A stretch of 18,929 bases of DNA, taken from assembly GCA_040383485.1 (NCBI GenBank), contig JBEIDK010000053.1, positions 1 to 18,929 on the forward strand. Reading direction: 5' to 3'. The position numbers and the translations under genes were made by a program. Positions 1 to 6,719 of the stretch are shown here, in pieces. The notes beneath the pieces are model-generated. The model searched no databases and had not been told where the DNA came from. It saw nothing but the letters and a program-made list of their open reading frames with translations. How positions within the stretch are numbered: position 1 is the first letter of the stretch; the number at the start of each line of letters is the position of its first letter. This DNA comes from JBEIDK01 sp040383485. Its GTDB lineage: Bacteria; Bacteroidota; Bacteroidia; UBA4408.

Positions 1-707
1 TGGTCTAAACAAAAATCAACCACTTCGTTTTTACGTTTGGTTGGTAGCGTGTAAGTTGCAATGATCAATTCATCTACAGGCTTGATAGCCGCCATCTCTT
101 TAAACTCATTGAAAGAAAGGATGGGAGCGCCATTTAAATTTTTACTGCCCTTTTTTCTGTCATCATCAATAAACGCAATCACTTGAATATTAGCAAGACC
201 ATCGTTTTCAAGCACGCGCTGAGTAGCCACACCAGTTGCAGCAGCACCAAAAATTACTACCGATTTTTTTTGCATTTTATAATTCTTGGCATAAGCAAAA
301 AGGTATTTAACCAATACCCTATAACTTATCAAGAATAGAAAACTAAAAATGGTGTATAAAACAATGACCAAAGTGGTTAAAGATAAAATAGTACTAATAC
401 CTAAAGCCACTGTGTTAATCACTAAAATAATAAAAGAGGATAAACCCACCGCAATCGCAATACGTAGTGCGTCTTGCACGCCTGTGTACCTCACAATACC
501 AGTATAAGATTTTGTGGTTGTAAAAACTAAGCCATTCACCAGGAGCATCAATAATGTGGCATTCAACATATGCTGCCAATTGGTTGCAGCCAAGGAGACA
601 TTTTGTTGAATCAAAATTGCAATGAATAACGCAGTCACAGTTGCGCCTAAGTCTAATAATAAAATCACAAACTTTGGAACAATGCTAAAATTGTTAATCT
701 TAAACAT
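1..707 (-). CDS. Membrane-anchored nucleotide-sugar 4,6-dehydratase, PglF/CapD/WbpM type (3' part outside window)
   Basis: N-terminal 235 residues of a gene that runs off the left edge; I translated it by hand from the ATG at 707. Four hydrophobic helices (about residues 11-33, 47-64, 82-103, 107-127) are followed by the soluble NAD-binding-like domain with a glycine-rich loop FGAAATG (153-159) and an FIDDD acidic turn near 179-183. The segment SYTGIVRYTG (67-76) after the second helix is characteristic of this family. Known PglF/WbpM enzymes convert UDP-GlcNAc to the 4-keto-6-deoxy sugar at the inner membrane. That is the substrate for the DegT aminotransferase in this locus, so it likely performs the first step of the bacillosamine-type route. 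The catalytic SDR half is not in the window. It is separated from the main operon by the 708-1405 scar region and is richer in G+C than the operon core. Confidence 0.9.
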   Translation of the reverse strand, partial: MFKINNFSIVPKFVILLLDLGATVTALFIAILIQQNVSLAATNWQHMLNATLLMLLVNGLVFTTTKSYTGIVRYTGVQDALRIAIAVGLSSFIILVINTVALGISTILSLTTLVIVLYTIFSFLFLISYRVLVKYLFAYAKNYKMQKKSVVIFGAAATGVATQRVLENDGLANIQVIAFIDDDRKKGSKNLNGAPILSFNEFKEMAAIKPVDELIIATYTLPTKRKNEVVDFCLD

Positions 708-866
708 ACTAGTATTATGTTCTATCAATTCTTAGGGGGGTTGATTTGAAGAGGTGAATTAAATCTACTCAATTTGATGTAAAGTTAGGGGGCAAAAGGG
801 TTCAAAATGCCAGAATCAATTACAAATTTAGGATACAATAGCAGCTTTTTATTGATAATCAAGCTT
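708..866. promoter_or_regulatory. Intergenic gap with a weak Bacteroidota-like -7 element for the dehydratase gene
   Basis: No gene is visible here. On the minus strand, 830-823 reads TAAATTTG, which fits the Bacteroidota TAnnTTTG -7 consensus, about 115 bases upstream of the dehydratase ATG at 707. I see no TTTG at the expected -33 spacing, so this is only a candidate promoter. A short dyad (TTGAT, one base, ATCAA, at 852-862), itself flanked by AGCTT and AAGCT, lies just upstream of it. It has no T-run and does not look like a terminator. Confidence 0.2.
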
Positions 867-1103
867 TTAGAGCATATTTGCAGCTTGTTTTGCCTTCCAA
901 AGCCTTACCTCGTAATTAATGGAGTTTAAGGAATGGTCTTTATCTATCCAATGCAAAAAGGCATTTAAGGCTAGGCCCATGGGGCTAAGGGTATGGGAAA
1001 GCAAATTTTTGCCAATCACACTGCTAATGGTTTCCATCTTGTTGCCAAATAAGTAGGTCTTTTGATTTTTAACTAAAAGCATGTCGTTTAACACATGTTG
1101 CAT
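867..1103 (-). CDS. Small protein of about 78 residues, function unknown
   Basis: The reading frame stays open up to 1193, but I prefer the ATG at 1103 because residues upstream of it read antisense through the plus-strand DUF218 remnant. The 78-residue product contains FGNKMETISSVIGKN near its middle, then LNAFLHWIDKDHSLNSI. The pattern, an E-T-[IL]-S-S motif followed by an I-D-x-x-H-x-x-x-S tail, reminds me of small uncharacterised proteins seen in phages and accessory regions, but I cannot name a family. There is no signal peptide or obvious membrane segment. It is richer in G+C than the operon to its right, like the dehydratase gene to its left. It could be complete or the remnant of a longer gene cut by the nearby rearrangement. 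Confidence 0.4.
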   Translation of the reverse strand: MQHVLNDMLLVKNQKTYLFGNKMETISSVIGKNLLSHTLSPMGLALNAFLHWIDKDHSLNSINYEVRLWKAKQAANML

Positions 1104-1128
1104 GAGTACATTTCCTGCATTGTCTAAA

Positions 1129-1404
1129 GCCAATGCCAATTCTAAAAAATATACGGATGTAAAAGAACTAATAAGCCCAAGTAAAAAAATCATACTTGTG
1201 ACATCGGCTTATCATATGTTTCGAGCAAAGAGGCTCTTTGAGAAACAAGGATTTAAAGTAATTCCTTATAAGGTAGATTATAAATCGGAGAGGAATAAAG
1301 AAATCACAATTATTGATTTCTTACCAAATTCTAATTATTTAAAAAATACCGAAACTGGATTAAGAGAGATTATAGGAAGAATATTATATAAAATAAAAGG
1401 ATAA
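1129..1404 (+). pseudogene. 5'-truncated YdcF/ElyC-like (DUF218) gene
   Basis: This is the only plus-strand coding signal in the window. The recognisable part reads IILVTSAYHMFRAKRLFEKQ, then a KVIPYKVDY segment, FLPNSNYLKNTETGLREIIG and a basic end. This matches the C-terminal half of DUF218 proteins (E. coli ElyC/YdcF family), which act in envelope and undecaprenyl-phosphate metabolism. A full member is roughly 200-260 residues. Here the N-terminal membrane part and the first conserved Gly-rich/Glu motifs are missing. The frame opens at an ATG at 1081, but residues 1081-1128 do not resemble the family and lie antisense to the neighbouring minus-strand gene, so the family-like part begins around 1130-1165. 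It ends two bases from the convergent operon end. It is almost certainly a non-functional remnant left by a rearrangement. Confidence 0.65.
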
Positions 1405-1405
1405 T

Positions 1406-2005
1406 TTACCCCTTGAATTCTTCCATCGTTACGTGCCCATCTGCACTAATACCCTTGCGTTGGATAACATTCAAAAATGTCATCCAGAGAATCTTTATAT
1501 CTAAGGCAAAGGATTGTTTTTCTACATACTCAATGTCATACTTGAACTTTTGTTCCCAGCTAATTGCATTGCGGCCATTAACTTGAGCCCATCCTGTAAT
1601 ACCAGGTTTAACTTCATGGCGACGAACTTGCTCTGGCGTGTAGCGTGAAAGATATTGCATTAACAATGGTCTTGGGCCTACTAAACTCATGTCTCCCTTT
1701 AATACATTTATAAGTTGTAACAGCTCGTCTAAAGATGCAGATCTAACAATACTTCCAACCTTGGTCAACCTAAAATGATCCTGTAAAGGAATACCATCAT
1801 TATCAAATTCATCCCTCATTGTTTTAAACTTTATAATCTTAAATGGCTTGCTATTTAGTCCTGGTCTTTGCTGAAAAAAGAAAACCATGCCATTGTTGGC
1901 AACGAATAACAAAATAGCAGTAAGTAGTATAATTGGGGAAAGGATAATTAAAAGGGATAGTGCAATAAAAAAATCACACAAAGGTTTAATAAAATGTCTG
2001 TACAT
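1406..2005 (-). CDS. Undecaprenyl-phosphate phosphoglycosyl transferase, PglC-like
   Basis: The 199-residue length is typical of the minimal monotopic phosphoglycosyl transferases (PglC), not the long WbaP/WcaJ type. A hydrophobic N-terminal re-entrant helix (about 11-36) precedes FKTMRDEFD (60-68), the catalytic Asp-Glu pair D93-E94 in RSASLDELLQ, the SLVGPRPLL block (107-115) and KPGITGWAQVNGRN (133-146). PglC transfers a phospho-sugar, usually diNAc-bacillosamine or a relative, from UDP to undecaprenyl phosphate at the inner face of the membrane. It would therefore start repeat-unit assembly. It is the last gene of the operon, 3 bases after the aminotransferase. The conserved 3' half is locally much richer in G+C than the operon core (47% in 1621-1680), as expected of a conserved edge of a polysaccharide locus. 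Confidence 0.93.
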   Translation of the reverse strand: MYRHFIKPLCDFFIALSLLIILSPIILLTAILLFVANNGMVFFFQQRPGLNSKPFKIIKFKTMRDEFDNDGIPLQDHFRLTKVGSIVRSASLDELLQLINVLKGDMSLVGPRPLLMQYLSRYTPEQVRRHEVKPGITGWAQVNGRNAISWEQKFKYDIEYVEKQSFALDIKILWMTFLNVIQRKGISADGHVTMEEFKG

Positions 2006-2008
2006 AAA

Positions 2009-3160
2009 TTAGCTATGCTTAGAAAATATTGTATCTAAGCAATTAAAAATTCTTTCAAATTCTTCCTCAGTTAAATTAGAGCCACTTGGTAGACATAATC
2101 CATTTTCAAATAACTTGTCTGACACTCCGTTTAAATAACTTTTCGAATTCGAAAATACTGGTTGTTGATGCATTGGTTTCCAAAGCGGTCGTGTTTCGAT
2201 ATTTTCTTCATCCATTGCTAATCTAATCTCTTCTCTAGTTAATCCATTATTTGTGTTTGGATTAACTATTATACAAGTAAGCCAACGATTGGAATAATAT
2301 CCTTCTGGCTCTTCTTGAAACTGAATATTAAATCCAGCATTATTATGTTTAAAAAAGTACTTTTTATATCTCTCGAAATTATTTCTCCTTGCTTCAACTC
2401 GTTCGTTCAATACTTCTAATTGTCCTCTTCCGATGCCGGCTAGCACATTCGACATTCTGTAATTATAACCTATACGAGAATGTTGGTAGTGAGGGGCTGG
2501 GTCTCTTGCCTGAGTTGCTAGAAACCGTGCCTTTTCAATCATTTTTGCATTTTCAGATAATAATGCTCCACCACTTGATGTAGTAATAATTTTATTGCCA
2601 TTAAAACTCAAAACGCCAAAATCCCCAAAACTACCACATGGCTTTTCATTAACTTTAGACCCTAATGCTTCAGCTGCATCTTCAATGACTGGAACACTAT
2701 ATTTATTTGCGATTTCAATAATTTCATACATATTTGCAGGCATTCCATATAAATGGACTGGAATTATTGCTTTTGGCAAACAACCATTTTGTTTTGCTTC
2801 TTGTAAAGCTAATTTTAATAATAAAGGATCCATATTCCAAGTATTACACTCGGAATCAATAAATACAGGATTCGCATTCAAATAAGCTATGGGATTTGCA
2901 GATGCAGAAAATGTAATAGTTTGACAAAAGACACTATCTCCGTGCTTTACTCCTAAAAGAATTAACGCTAAATGAATTGCTGAAGTACCAGATGATAATG
3001 CAGCTGCATGTTTCACTTTAGTTTGTTCTTGCAACCCTTGTTCAAAAGCATTTACATGAGGACCAAGAGGGGCAATCCAATTGGACGAAAAGGCTTCTTT
3101 AATATATTGTAATTCATTTAGACCTATATGTGGAGATGATAACCAAATTTTTTTATTCAT
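2009..3160 (-). CDS. DegT/DnrJ/EryC1 (PglE-like) nucleotide-sugar C4 aminotransferase
   Basis: A 383-residue PLP enzyme with the full DegT layout: the N-terminal WLSSPHIG start, the SGTSA cofactor-binding turn (57-61), IEDAAEALG containing the PLP-contacting Asp161, and the Schiff-base lysine K190 in SFNGNKIITTSSGG. The opening and the GNWIAP-like segment (SSNWIAPLGP, 25-34) are typical of PglE/WbpE-like aminotransferases of surface-sugar loci. Expected reaction: glutamate-dependent amination of the 4-keto-6-deoxy sugar made by the PglF-type dehydratase, giving UDP-4-amino-4,6-dideoxy-GlcNAc. It is separated from PglC by 3 bases and from the upstream ketoacyl synthase by 7. It provides the free 4-amino group that the locus's acyl module could decorate. 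Stereochemistry at C4 (gluco or galacto) cannot be read from sequence. Confidence 0.92.
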   Translation of the reverse strand: MNKKIWLSSPHIGLNELQYIKEAFSSNWIAPLGPHVNAFEQGLQEQTKVKHAAALSSGTSAIHLALILLGVKHGDSVFCQTITFSASANPIAYLNANPVFIDSECNTWNMDPLLLKLALQEAKQNGCLPKAIIPVHLYGMPANMYEIIEIANKYSVPVIEDAAEALGSKVNEKPCGSFGDFGVLSFNGNKIITTSSGGALLSENAKMIEKARFLATQARDPAPHYQHSRIGYNYRMSNVLAGIGRGQLEVLNERVEARRNNFERYKKYFFKHNNAGFNIQFQEEPEGYYSNRWLTCIIVNPNTNNGLTREEIRLAMDEENIETRPLWKPMHQQPVFSNSKSYLNGVSDKLFENGLCLPSGSNLTEEEFERIFNCLDTIFSKHS

Positions 3161-3167
3161 ATTTATA

Positions 3168-4172
3168 TTAAAATTTTAATACAGTACCGCCCCAAGAATA
3201 ACCTACACCAAAACCTGCTAGCAAAACCTTTGAACCGGATAAACATTTAATATCTTTAATTGCTTCAATTAAGGCTATTGGTATTGTAGATGAAACGGTA
3301 TTGCCACATTTTTCTATATAATAAAAAAATTTATTTTCTGATATACCGATTTTTTTTCTTAGATGCTCTAGCATAAATTTATTTGCCTGATGAAATATAA
3401 ACAAATCTATGTCTTCTTTATTAAGTTCATTTGACATCAGGACATCATTTATAAGAGCAGGAACAGCTTTAGATGTAAAGGAAAATATCTCTGGTCCATT
3501 CATGAATAAATTTGATGAACTATTTATATTTCCATAGTTGTCAACTCTTTCGGTATAATTCTTATGTGGATATCTAATTCCCCCTTCTTTTACAATAAGA
3601 TTTTCAGCACCATTCCCATCAGTTCCTAGACTAAAATTGCAAATTTCACATAATCCATTACTAGAAACTAATGTTGCACTAGCGGCATCTCCAAATATTG
3701 TCTTGTTTGATTTGTCTCCTTTATTAATATATTTAGAATAAGTTTCAGATGTAATCAAAAGTATGTTTTTTGCAATGCCAGCAGAGATTAATCCTTTCGC
3801 TAAAGCTAATCCATAAATATAACCAGAACAACCAAGGTTGTAATCTAGTGCTCCAGCCGAGGTCGGAATACATAATTTATTTTGAAGAATACAGGCTGTA
3901 GTTGGGAGAAAATAATCTGGACTTTGAGTACAGTATAATAAAAAATCAATCTCATTTCTATCTATTTCATATGTTTCAAATAATTTATTAGCGGCTTTAA
4001 CTGCCATATCAGAAGCAAATTCATTATTTGCAGTAACAAATCGAGACTTAATACCTGTTTTAGATTCAATTTTCTCTACTTCCCATTCAGGATGTTCATT
4101 GCTTAAAATTTCATTAGTTACTTCTATTTCAGGTAAATAGTATTCTATTCCTTTTATATAAGATTTTAACAT
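3168..4172 (-). CDS. 3-oxoacyl-ACP synthase III family enzyme (copy 1)
   Basis: A 334-residue thiolase-fold condensing enzyme with an intact KASIII triad: Cys115 in YNLGCSGYIYGL, His261 in FIFHQANKF and Asn291 in KCGNTVSS. The C-terminal GFGVGYSWGG loop is also present. KASIII enzymes condense an acyl-CoA (or acyl-ACP) with malonyl-ACP to make 3-ketoacyl-ACP. This copy is diverged from FabH: the Cys motif is NLGCSG and it lacks the WI..RTGI-like opening, as in FabH-like proteins of O-antigen clusters. It follows a ketoreductase gene by 4 bases and lies in the same run as the ACP gene, so it probably elongates an acyl chain for sugar decoration, not membrane lipid. Primer preference is not readable from sequence. 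Confidence 0.9.
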   Translation of the reverse strand: MLKSYIKGIEYYLPEIEVTNEILSNEHPEWEVEKIESKTGIKSRFVTANNEFASDMAVKAANKLFETYEIDRNEIDFLLYCTQSPDYFLPTTACILQNKLCIPTSAGALDYNLGCSGYIYGLALAKGLISAGIAKNILLITSETYSKYINKGDKSNKTIFGDAASATLVSSNGLCEICNFSLGTDGNGAENLIVKEGGIRYPHKNYTERVDNYGNINSSSNLFMNGPEIFSFTSKAVPALINDVLMSNELNKEDIDLFIFHQANKFMLEHLRKKIGISENKFFYYIEKCGNTVSSTIPIALIEAIKDIKCLSGSKVLLAGFGVGYSWGGTVLKF

Positions 4173-4176
4173 ACTT

Positions 4177-4932
4177 TTATTTTATTAAGTAACCTCCATC
4201 AATCACTATATTAGAACCGGTTATCCATTTAGATTTATTTGATAATAAAAATTCAATTAGAGCAGTTACATCAGTTGTATCCCCAAGGCCTAATGGATGC
4301 AGTGCTTCTAAATTATTTTGCTGTTGTTCCGATATAACGTTCTCGTTTTCAATAATTTTCGTTTTAACAACACCAGGAGATATAACATTAACTCTAATTT
4401 TTTGAGAAGCTAATTCATTTGCAAGAACTTTAGCATAAGAATTGATAGCAGCCTTAGAAGCAGCATATAGTGAAGTTCCGACTACACTACTTAGTGCTGA
4501 TATTGATGAAATAAAAACAATAGACGCATTTTTTGAAATTTTTTTATTTTTCAAAAGTTCCTGTATTAATAAAACATTCGAATAAAAATTAATATTAAAT
4601 ATTTTCTTTATTTTATCTATAGTGATCATTTTAGCAGGAGTGTATTCAATTATTCCTGCATTTAATACAATGCCATCTAATTTAGGTGTATTAAATACTA
4701 ATTCTCTGATATCTTCTGATAAAGTTAAATCAGCTGCAATTGTTTTACAATAGGGTTTATTTATAAAATCAAATTCCTCATAAAGATCACTAAGGCAATT
4801 TTTGTTTCTTCCTGTTAGAACTAAATTGTAATTAATTAATGAAAGGCTTCTTGCTAAATTAAGCCCAATGCCGGAGGTTGCGCCAGTAATTAAAACAAGT
4901 TTCTGATCTATTAATGTATTATTAGGCTGCAT
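4177..4932 (-). CDS. Short-chain dehydrogenase/reductase, FabG-like ketoreductase (copy 1)
   Basis: I start this 251-residue protein at the ATG at 4932. It overlaps the ACP stop by 11 bases and puts the Rossmann strand at the usual distance from the N-terminus; the frame is open to 4983 but those 17 extra residues do not fit the fold. It carries the classical SDR signature: TGATSGIG (16-23), LNAG (90-93), N115, S143, Y156-A-A-S-K160 and a C-terminal TGSNIVIDGG. R42 following the second strand suggests NADPH. FabG-type enzymes reduce 3-ketoacyl-ACP to 3-hydroxyacyl-ACP. Position between ACP and a KASIII supports that role here. A sugar ketoreductase cannot be excluded, but the FabG-like VIDGG ending favours acyl substrates. 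Confidence 0.88.
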   Translation of the reverse strand: MQPNNTLIDQKLVLITGATSGIGLNLARSLSLINYNLVLTGRNKNCLSDLYEEFDFINKPYCKTIAADLTLSEDIRELVFNTPKLDGIVLNAGIIEYTPAKMITIDKIKKIFNINFYSNVLLIQELLKNKKISKNASIVFISSISALSSVVGTSLYAASKAAINSYAKVLANELASQKIRVNVISPGVVKTKIIENENVISEQQQNNLEALHPLGLGDTTDVTALIEFLLSNKSKWITGSNIVIDGGYLIK

Positions 4933-5164
4933 TATGATCATTAAAAATGGAATTATACAAATCCTCAATTGTCTTAGACTCATTTATTTGAATCGGTGTA
5001 ACAATAGCATTATATTCCTCTTCACACATTACTATTAATGATAAAATAACTAAAGAATTCCATTCTTCAACATCTTTAAAAAATGTATTCAATTGGATTT
5101 CCTCTGTATCTGTAGAATCAAATAGTAATCTAAATTTTTCTAAAAAATTTGCTTTTGTAATCAT
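4922..5164 (-). CDS. Discrete acyl carrier protein
   Basis: An 80-residue acidic helical protein with the carrier-protein core WNSLVILSLIVMCEEEY; Ser37 in W-N-S-L is the expected 4'-phosphopantetheine site. The first residue of the usual D-S-L motif is Asn instead of Asp. Downstream, the TIEDLYNSIF helix (about 65-74) matches helix IV of ACPs. It is unlikely to be the housekeeping AcpP because it lacks the canonical ADSLDTVEL motif and sits in an exopolysaccharide operon. It probably carries the growing acyl chain between the two KASIII enzymes, the two ketoreductases and a final acyltransferase. It overlaps the downstream ketoreductase by 11 bases, so the two are likely translationally coupled. 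No phosphopantetheinyl transferase is present, so a host enzyme must activate it. Confidence 0.88.
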   Translation of the reverse strand: MITKANFLEKFRLLFDSTDTEEIQLNTFFKDVEEWNSLVILSLIVMCEEEYNAIVTPIQINESKTIEDLYNSIFNDHNAA

Positions 5165-5168
5165 AAAT

Positions 5169-5816
5169 TTATTGTTTAAATTTTATTGGTTTTGCCGGAA
5201 TACCCACTGCTATGCATTTAGAGGGTATTGATTTAGATACAACTGCTCCCGCTCCAATTGTAGCATATTCTCCTATTTTAGTCCTATTTATAATAGTAGC
5301 TCCAGTACCTATATAGACACCTGTTGATAATATAACATCCCCAGAAATATTAACTCCTGGCATAATAGAACAATAATCTCCAATTACAGTATCATGACCA
5401 ACCGTACAATTTAGATTTAATATTACATGTCTCCCTAATCTAGTATTAACAGTAATGATATTGCCGGCTGTGATTATACTACCTTCACCTATAAAATTTT
5501 CACAGTTAATCCCTATATGACAACTTGGGTGAATTAAAGTTTCAAAAAAAATATTAGGGTTAGTAATATTTTTAATAATCTTTTCCTTGATTTCTGGTTC
5601 ACCAATGGCAATTACCAAGCTTAACGATTCTTCAAAAAATTTTATATCATTGATTGAACCAATAACAGTAGAATTAAAAATTTTAGTTCCGATTTTAAAT
5701 GAATCATCAAAATATCCAATAAAAATATATTGTTCTTTGAAATTATTTATTTGATCAATAAGCATTTTAACTTCTTTACCAAATCCACCTGCTCCTATAA
5801 TTGCAATTTTTTTCAT
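5169..5816 (-). CDS. PglD/NeuD-family left-handed beta-helix sugar N-acyltransferase
   Basis: The 215-residue length matches PglD. The N-terminal Rossmann-like UDP-sugar-binding domain opens with IIGAGGFGKEV (6-16). The C-terminal two thirds are hexapeptide repeats forming a left-handed beta-helix. His141 in TVGHDTVIGDYC occupies the place of the catalytic histidine of PglD/NeuD enzymes, and the protein ends with the family-typical AVGIPAKPIK. PglD acetylates the C4 amine of UDP-4-amino-4,6-dideoxy-GlcNAc with acetyl-CoA. In this locus it lies 4 bases upstream of a dedicated ACP, so it might instead transfer an ACP-borne hydroxyacyl group, as the related beta-helix enzymes LpxA and LpxD do; that is inference. 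The 39-base gap upstream is the largest in the operon and contains no recognised signal. Confidence 0.9.
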   Translation of the reverse strand: MKKIAIIGAGGFGKEVKMLIDQINNFKEQYIFIGYFDDSFKIGTKIFNSTVIGSINDIKFFEESLSLVIAIGEPEIKEKIIKNITNPNIFFETLIHPSCHIGINCENFIGEGSIITAGNIITVNTRLGRHVILNLNCTVGHDTVIGDYCSIMPGVNISGDVILSTGVYIGTGATIINRTKIGEYATIGAGAVVSKSIPSKCIAVGIPAKPIKFKQ

Positions 5817-5855
5817 AAGTTGATATGAAGATATATTTAATTGTTAATATAGTTT

Positions 5856-6710
5856 CTAAATGTTAAAAACAGGTGCTTTATCCCAATTAATCGAACTAAT
5901 TGCTTGATTTAAATCAATAAAATCAAAATTAGTTAAAACTTTTTTAAATTTATTAAATGAATTACTTATACCATAATAATCTTTGAAGTAGCGTAAGAAA
6001 GAAGATTCAGAAGTGCTTAAAATAGACCATTTATGAACTTGCTCTGAATCAAAATCTTTAATATGGAAATAAGTCATATTGTAACTATTATTTTTTAATA
6101 AATGTGTTAATACAAAATAAGGTATTAATCTAAAATATCCACCGCCAGAAAATGCAAAATTTTTATTAAAAAATCTCACCGTTGGTATTGGGAATTCTCT
6201 TAATTCAAAATAATTTGATCTTATTATAGTCGGTTCATTGAAAGGAAAAGTTGGAAAACCTCCAAAGCTTCTGTTTGATGGGAAAATCGAACAATCATTC
6301 TTAATTCCGAGATTATGTAAAATTTCAAATGCCCATATTTTATCTTTCGTTATTGAAAATGCTGGTGCTCTATATGTATCAATTTTTTTTCCAATAATAT
6401 CTTCTAATATAAATAGAGATTTTCTTGTGTCCTCATGAAATTCATTTTTGTTTAAATCACCCAGAAACTTATGTGAATGAGAATGTGATGCTATTCCATG
6501 ACCTCTTGAAGCAATTTTTTTTATAACATATGCATATTTCAAACCAACTAAACCTAAACAAAAAAATGTCGCTTTAAAATTACACAAATCTAATAAATCA
6601 AGAATATCATTTAAATAATTGTCAATTCTAGGTAAATAATCTATATTTTTACCAATTGAATAATTATCATATACCCACCATTCTTCAATATCAAAAGTTA
6701 ATATATTCAT
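5856..6710 (-). CDS. Polysaccharide deacetylase, DUF3473/XrtA-associated type
   Basis: A 284-residue NodB-fold protein beginning LTFDIEEWW, the variant metal-binding opening of the DUF3473 group (D7), followed by SHSHSH with H76 and H80 as metal ligands, YRAPAFSI (113-120, the R-x-P motif) and the SGGGYFRL block and TYFHIKDFD ending typical of this subgroup. Members are associated with exopolysaccharide loci and are thought to remove N-acetyl groups from amino sugars. No signal peptide is visible, so it probably acts on lipid-linked or nucleotide-linked sugar in the cytoplasm. It lies 9 bases after a WbuB-like glycosyltransferase, which follows a GNAT-like acyltransferase, suggesting a deacetylate-then-reacylate unit. 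The exact substrate is unknown. Confidence 0.85.
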   Translation of the reverse strand: MNILTFDIEEWWVYDNYSIGKNIDYLPRIDNYLNDILDLLDLCNFKATFFCLGLVGLKYAYVIKKIASRGHGIASHSHSHKFLGDLNKNEFHEDTRKSLFILEDIIGKKIDTYRAPAFSITKDKIWAFEILHNLGIKNDCSIFPSNRSFGGFPTFPFNEPTIIRSNYFELREFPIPTVRFFNKNFAFSGGGYFRLIPYFVLTHLLKNNSYNMTYFHIKDFDSEQVHKWSILSTSESSFLRYFKDYYGISNSFNKFKKVLTNFDFIDLNQAISSINWDKAPVFNI

Positions 6711-6719
6711 AAAAATAAA

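Noticed and set aside
843..865. Nested dyad AGCTT...TTGAT-A-ATCAA...AAGCT
   Set aside because: Arms overlap and are only 5 bases; in AT-rich DNA this is likely by chance and has no partner feature apart from a weak promoter candidate.
1375..1424. 8-base inverted repeat GGAAGAAT / ATTCTTCC around the convergent ends of the DUF218 remnant and PglC gene
   Set aside because: The 34-base loop is long, only a 4-base inner stem is visible and there is no T-run on either strand, so a terminator call is not supported.
2389..2885. Plus-strand open frames opposite the aminotransferase gene
   Set aside because: Both are antisense to a well-supported DegT gene, and their translations show no recognisable motif.
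4933..4983. Longer N-terminus for ketoreductase copy 1
   Set aside because: The extra 17 residues lie wholly inside the ACP gene, have no resemblance to the SDR fold and would push the glycine-rich loop too far from the N-terminus.
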